In this document: piece after piece, positions 63,980 to 64,000 of the stretch
Layout of the letters: each line of letters begins with the position of its first letter
Numbering within the stretch: position 1 is the stretch's first letter
Assembly: GCF_000717475.1 (NCBI RefSeq)
Contig: NZ_JPIK01000017.1
Coordinates: forward strand, 62,001-126,000
Origin: Desulfonatronum thiodismutans
GTDB taxonomy: Bacteria; Desulfobacterota; Desulfovibrionia; Desulfovibrionales; Desulfonatronaceae
Direction of reading: 5' to 3'
DNA: 64,000 nucleotides
Notes under the pieces: generated by a model
Seen by the model: only the letters and a program-made list of their open reading frames with translations
Databases searched by the model: none
What the model was told of the DNA's origin: nothing
Translations under genes and position numbers: made by a program

Positions 63980-64000
63980 GCATTTGTCGCGGGACACGAG

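Overview
The window is GC-rich bacterial chromosome (flanks well above 55% G+C by eye) from a Gram-negative sensory generalist. The gene content suggests a deltaproteobacterium (Desulfobacterota), most likely a Desulfovibrionales-type sulfate reducer: CheB/CheR-PAS and several hybrid kinases, an archaeal/delta-type DHH-CBS-poly(A) polymerase fusion, a one-piece Fe-S serine dehydratase, MlaE-STAS lipid transport, a cobalamin riboswitch and a c-type cytochrome. That taxonomic call is inference.

Layout. 0.2-7.8 kb: small secreted protein, GspE/PilB-type ATPase, L-serine dehydratase (opposite strand), XerD, and a 905-aa DHH-CBS-nucleotidyltransferase. 7.8-15.6 kb: a tightly overlapping signalling operon of two paralogous periplasmic solute-binding proteins, a 1274-aa hybrid kinase and a REC-GGDEF-REC-ATPase protein. 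15.7-16.5 kb: a TacA/TacT-like antitoxin-acetyltransferase pair.

16.7-24.2 kb is the unusual part. It is an AT-rich cluster of integron gene cassettes on the minus strand with seven recognisable attC sites and no integron integrase in the window (a CALIN-like array). In order of transcription it carries an NYN-domain nuclease, a P-loop ATPase, a RelE-like toxin/antitoxin pair, a DUF4160/DUF2442 pair (the first broken by a stop codon), a PD-(D/E)XK-like protein, a membrane protein and a winged-helix-like protein. Copies of an ORF-less hairpin element (two of 169 bp, one deleted to 57 bp, one remnant) sit exactly at the G|TT recombination points. The last attC is split in its loop by an ISL3-family insertion sequence with 27-bp inverted repeats and a perfect 8-bp target duplication.

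24.2-30.8 kb: non-coding boundary, dsbB-dsbA-like pair, a small Cys-rich secreted ORF, a MITE-like inverted repeat, DUF305 protein, cytochrome c, pentapeptide protein, and a B12-binding protein translationally coupled to a soluble histidine kinase. 30.8-36.1 kb: an Mla/MCE lipid-transport operon interrupted by a second inverted-repeat element, then an SMR exporter. 36.1-43.6 kb: hybrid kinase, Leu/Ile/Val-type binding protein and CheB-CheR-PAS fusion, probably co-transcribed. 43.6-47.3 kb: GlnRS, a DsbA-like protein and a membrane protein.

47.3-57.0 kb is a polysaccharide/O-antigen-type cluster: two GT2 enzymes, a tandem GT4 protein, GDP-mannose dehydratase and three GT4 enzymes joined by ATGA overlaps. 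57.2-63.7 kb: thiol peroxidase, an endonuclease III relative, EnvC-like protein, C-terminal processing protease, divergent polysaccharide deacetylase, cupin and a lipoprotein. The window ends in a cobalamin riboswitch reading out of the right edge.

Short repetitive words have invaded coding sequence in at least two places: a 52-residue insertion inside a receiver domain, and the C-terminal tail of XerD. All assignments come from reading the sequence; no database search was run.
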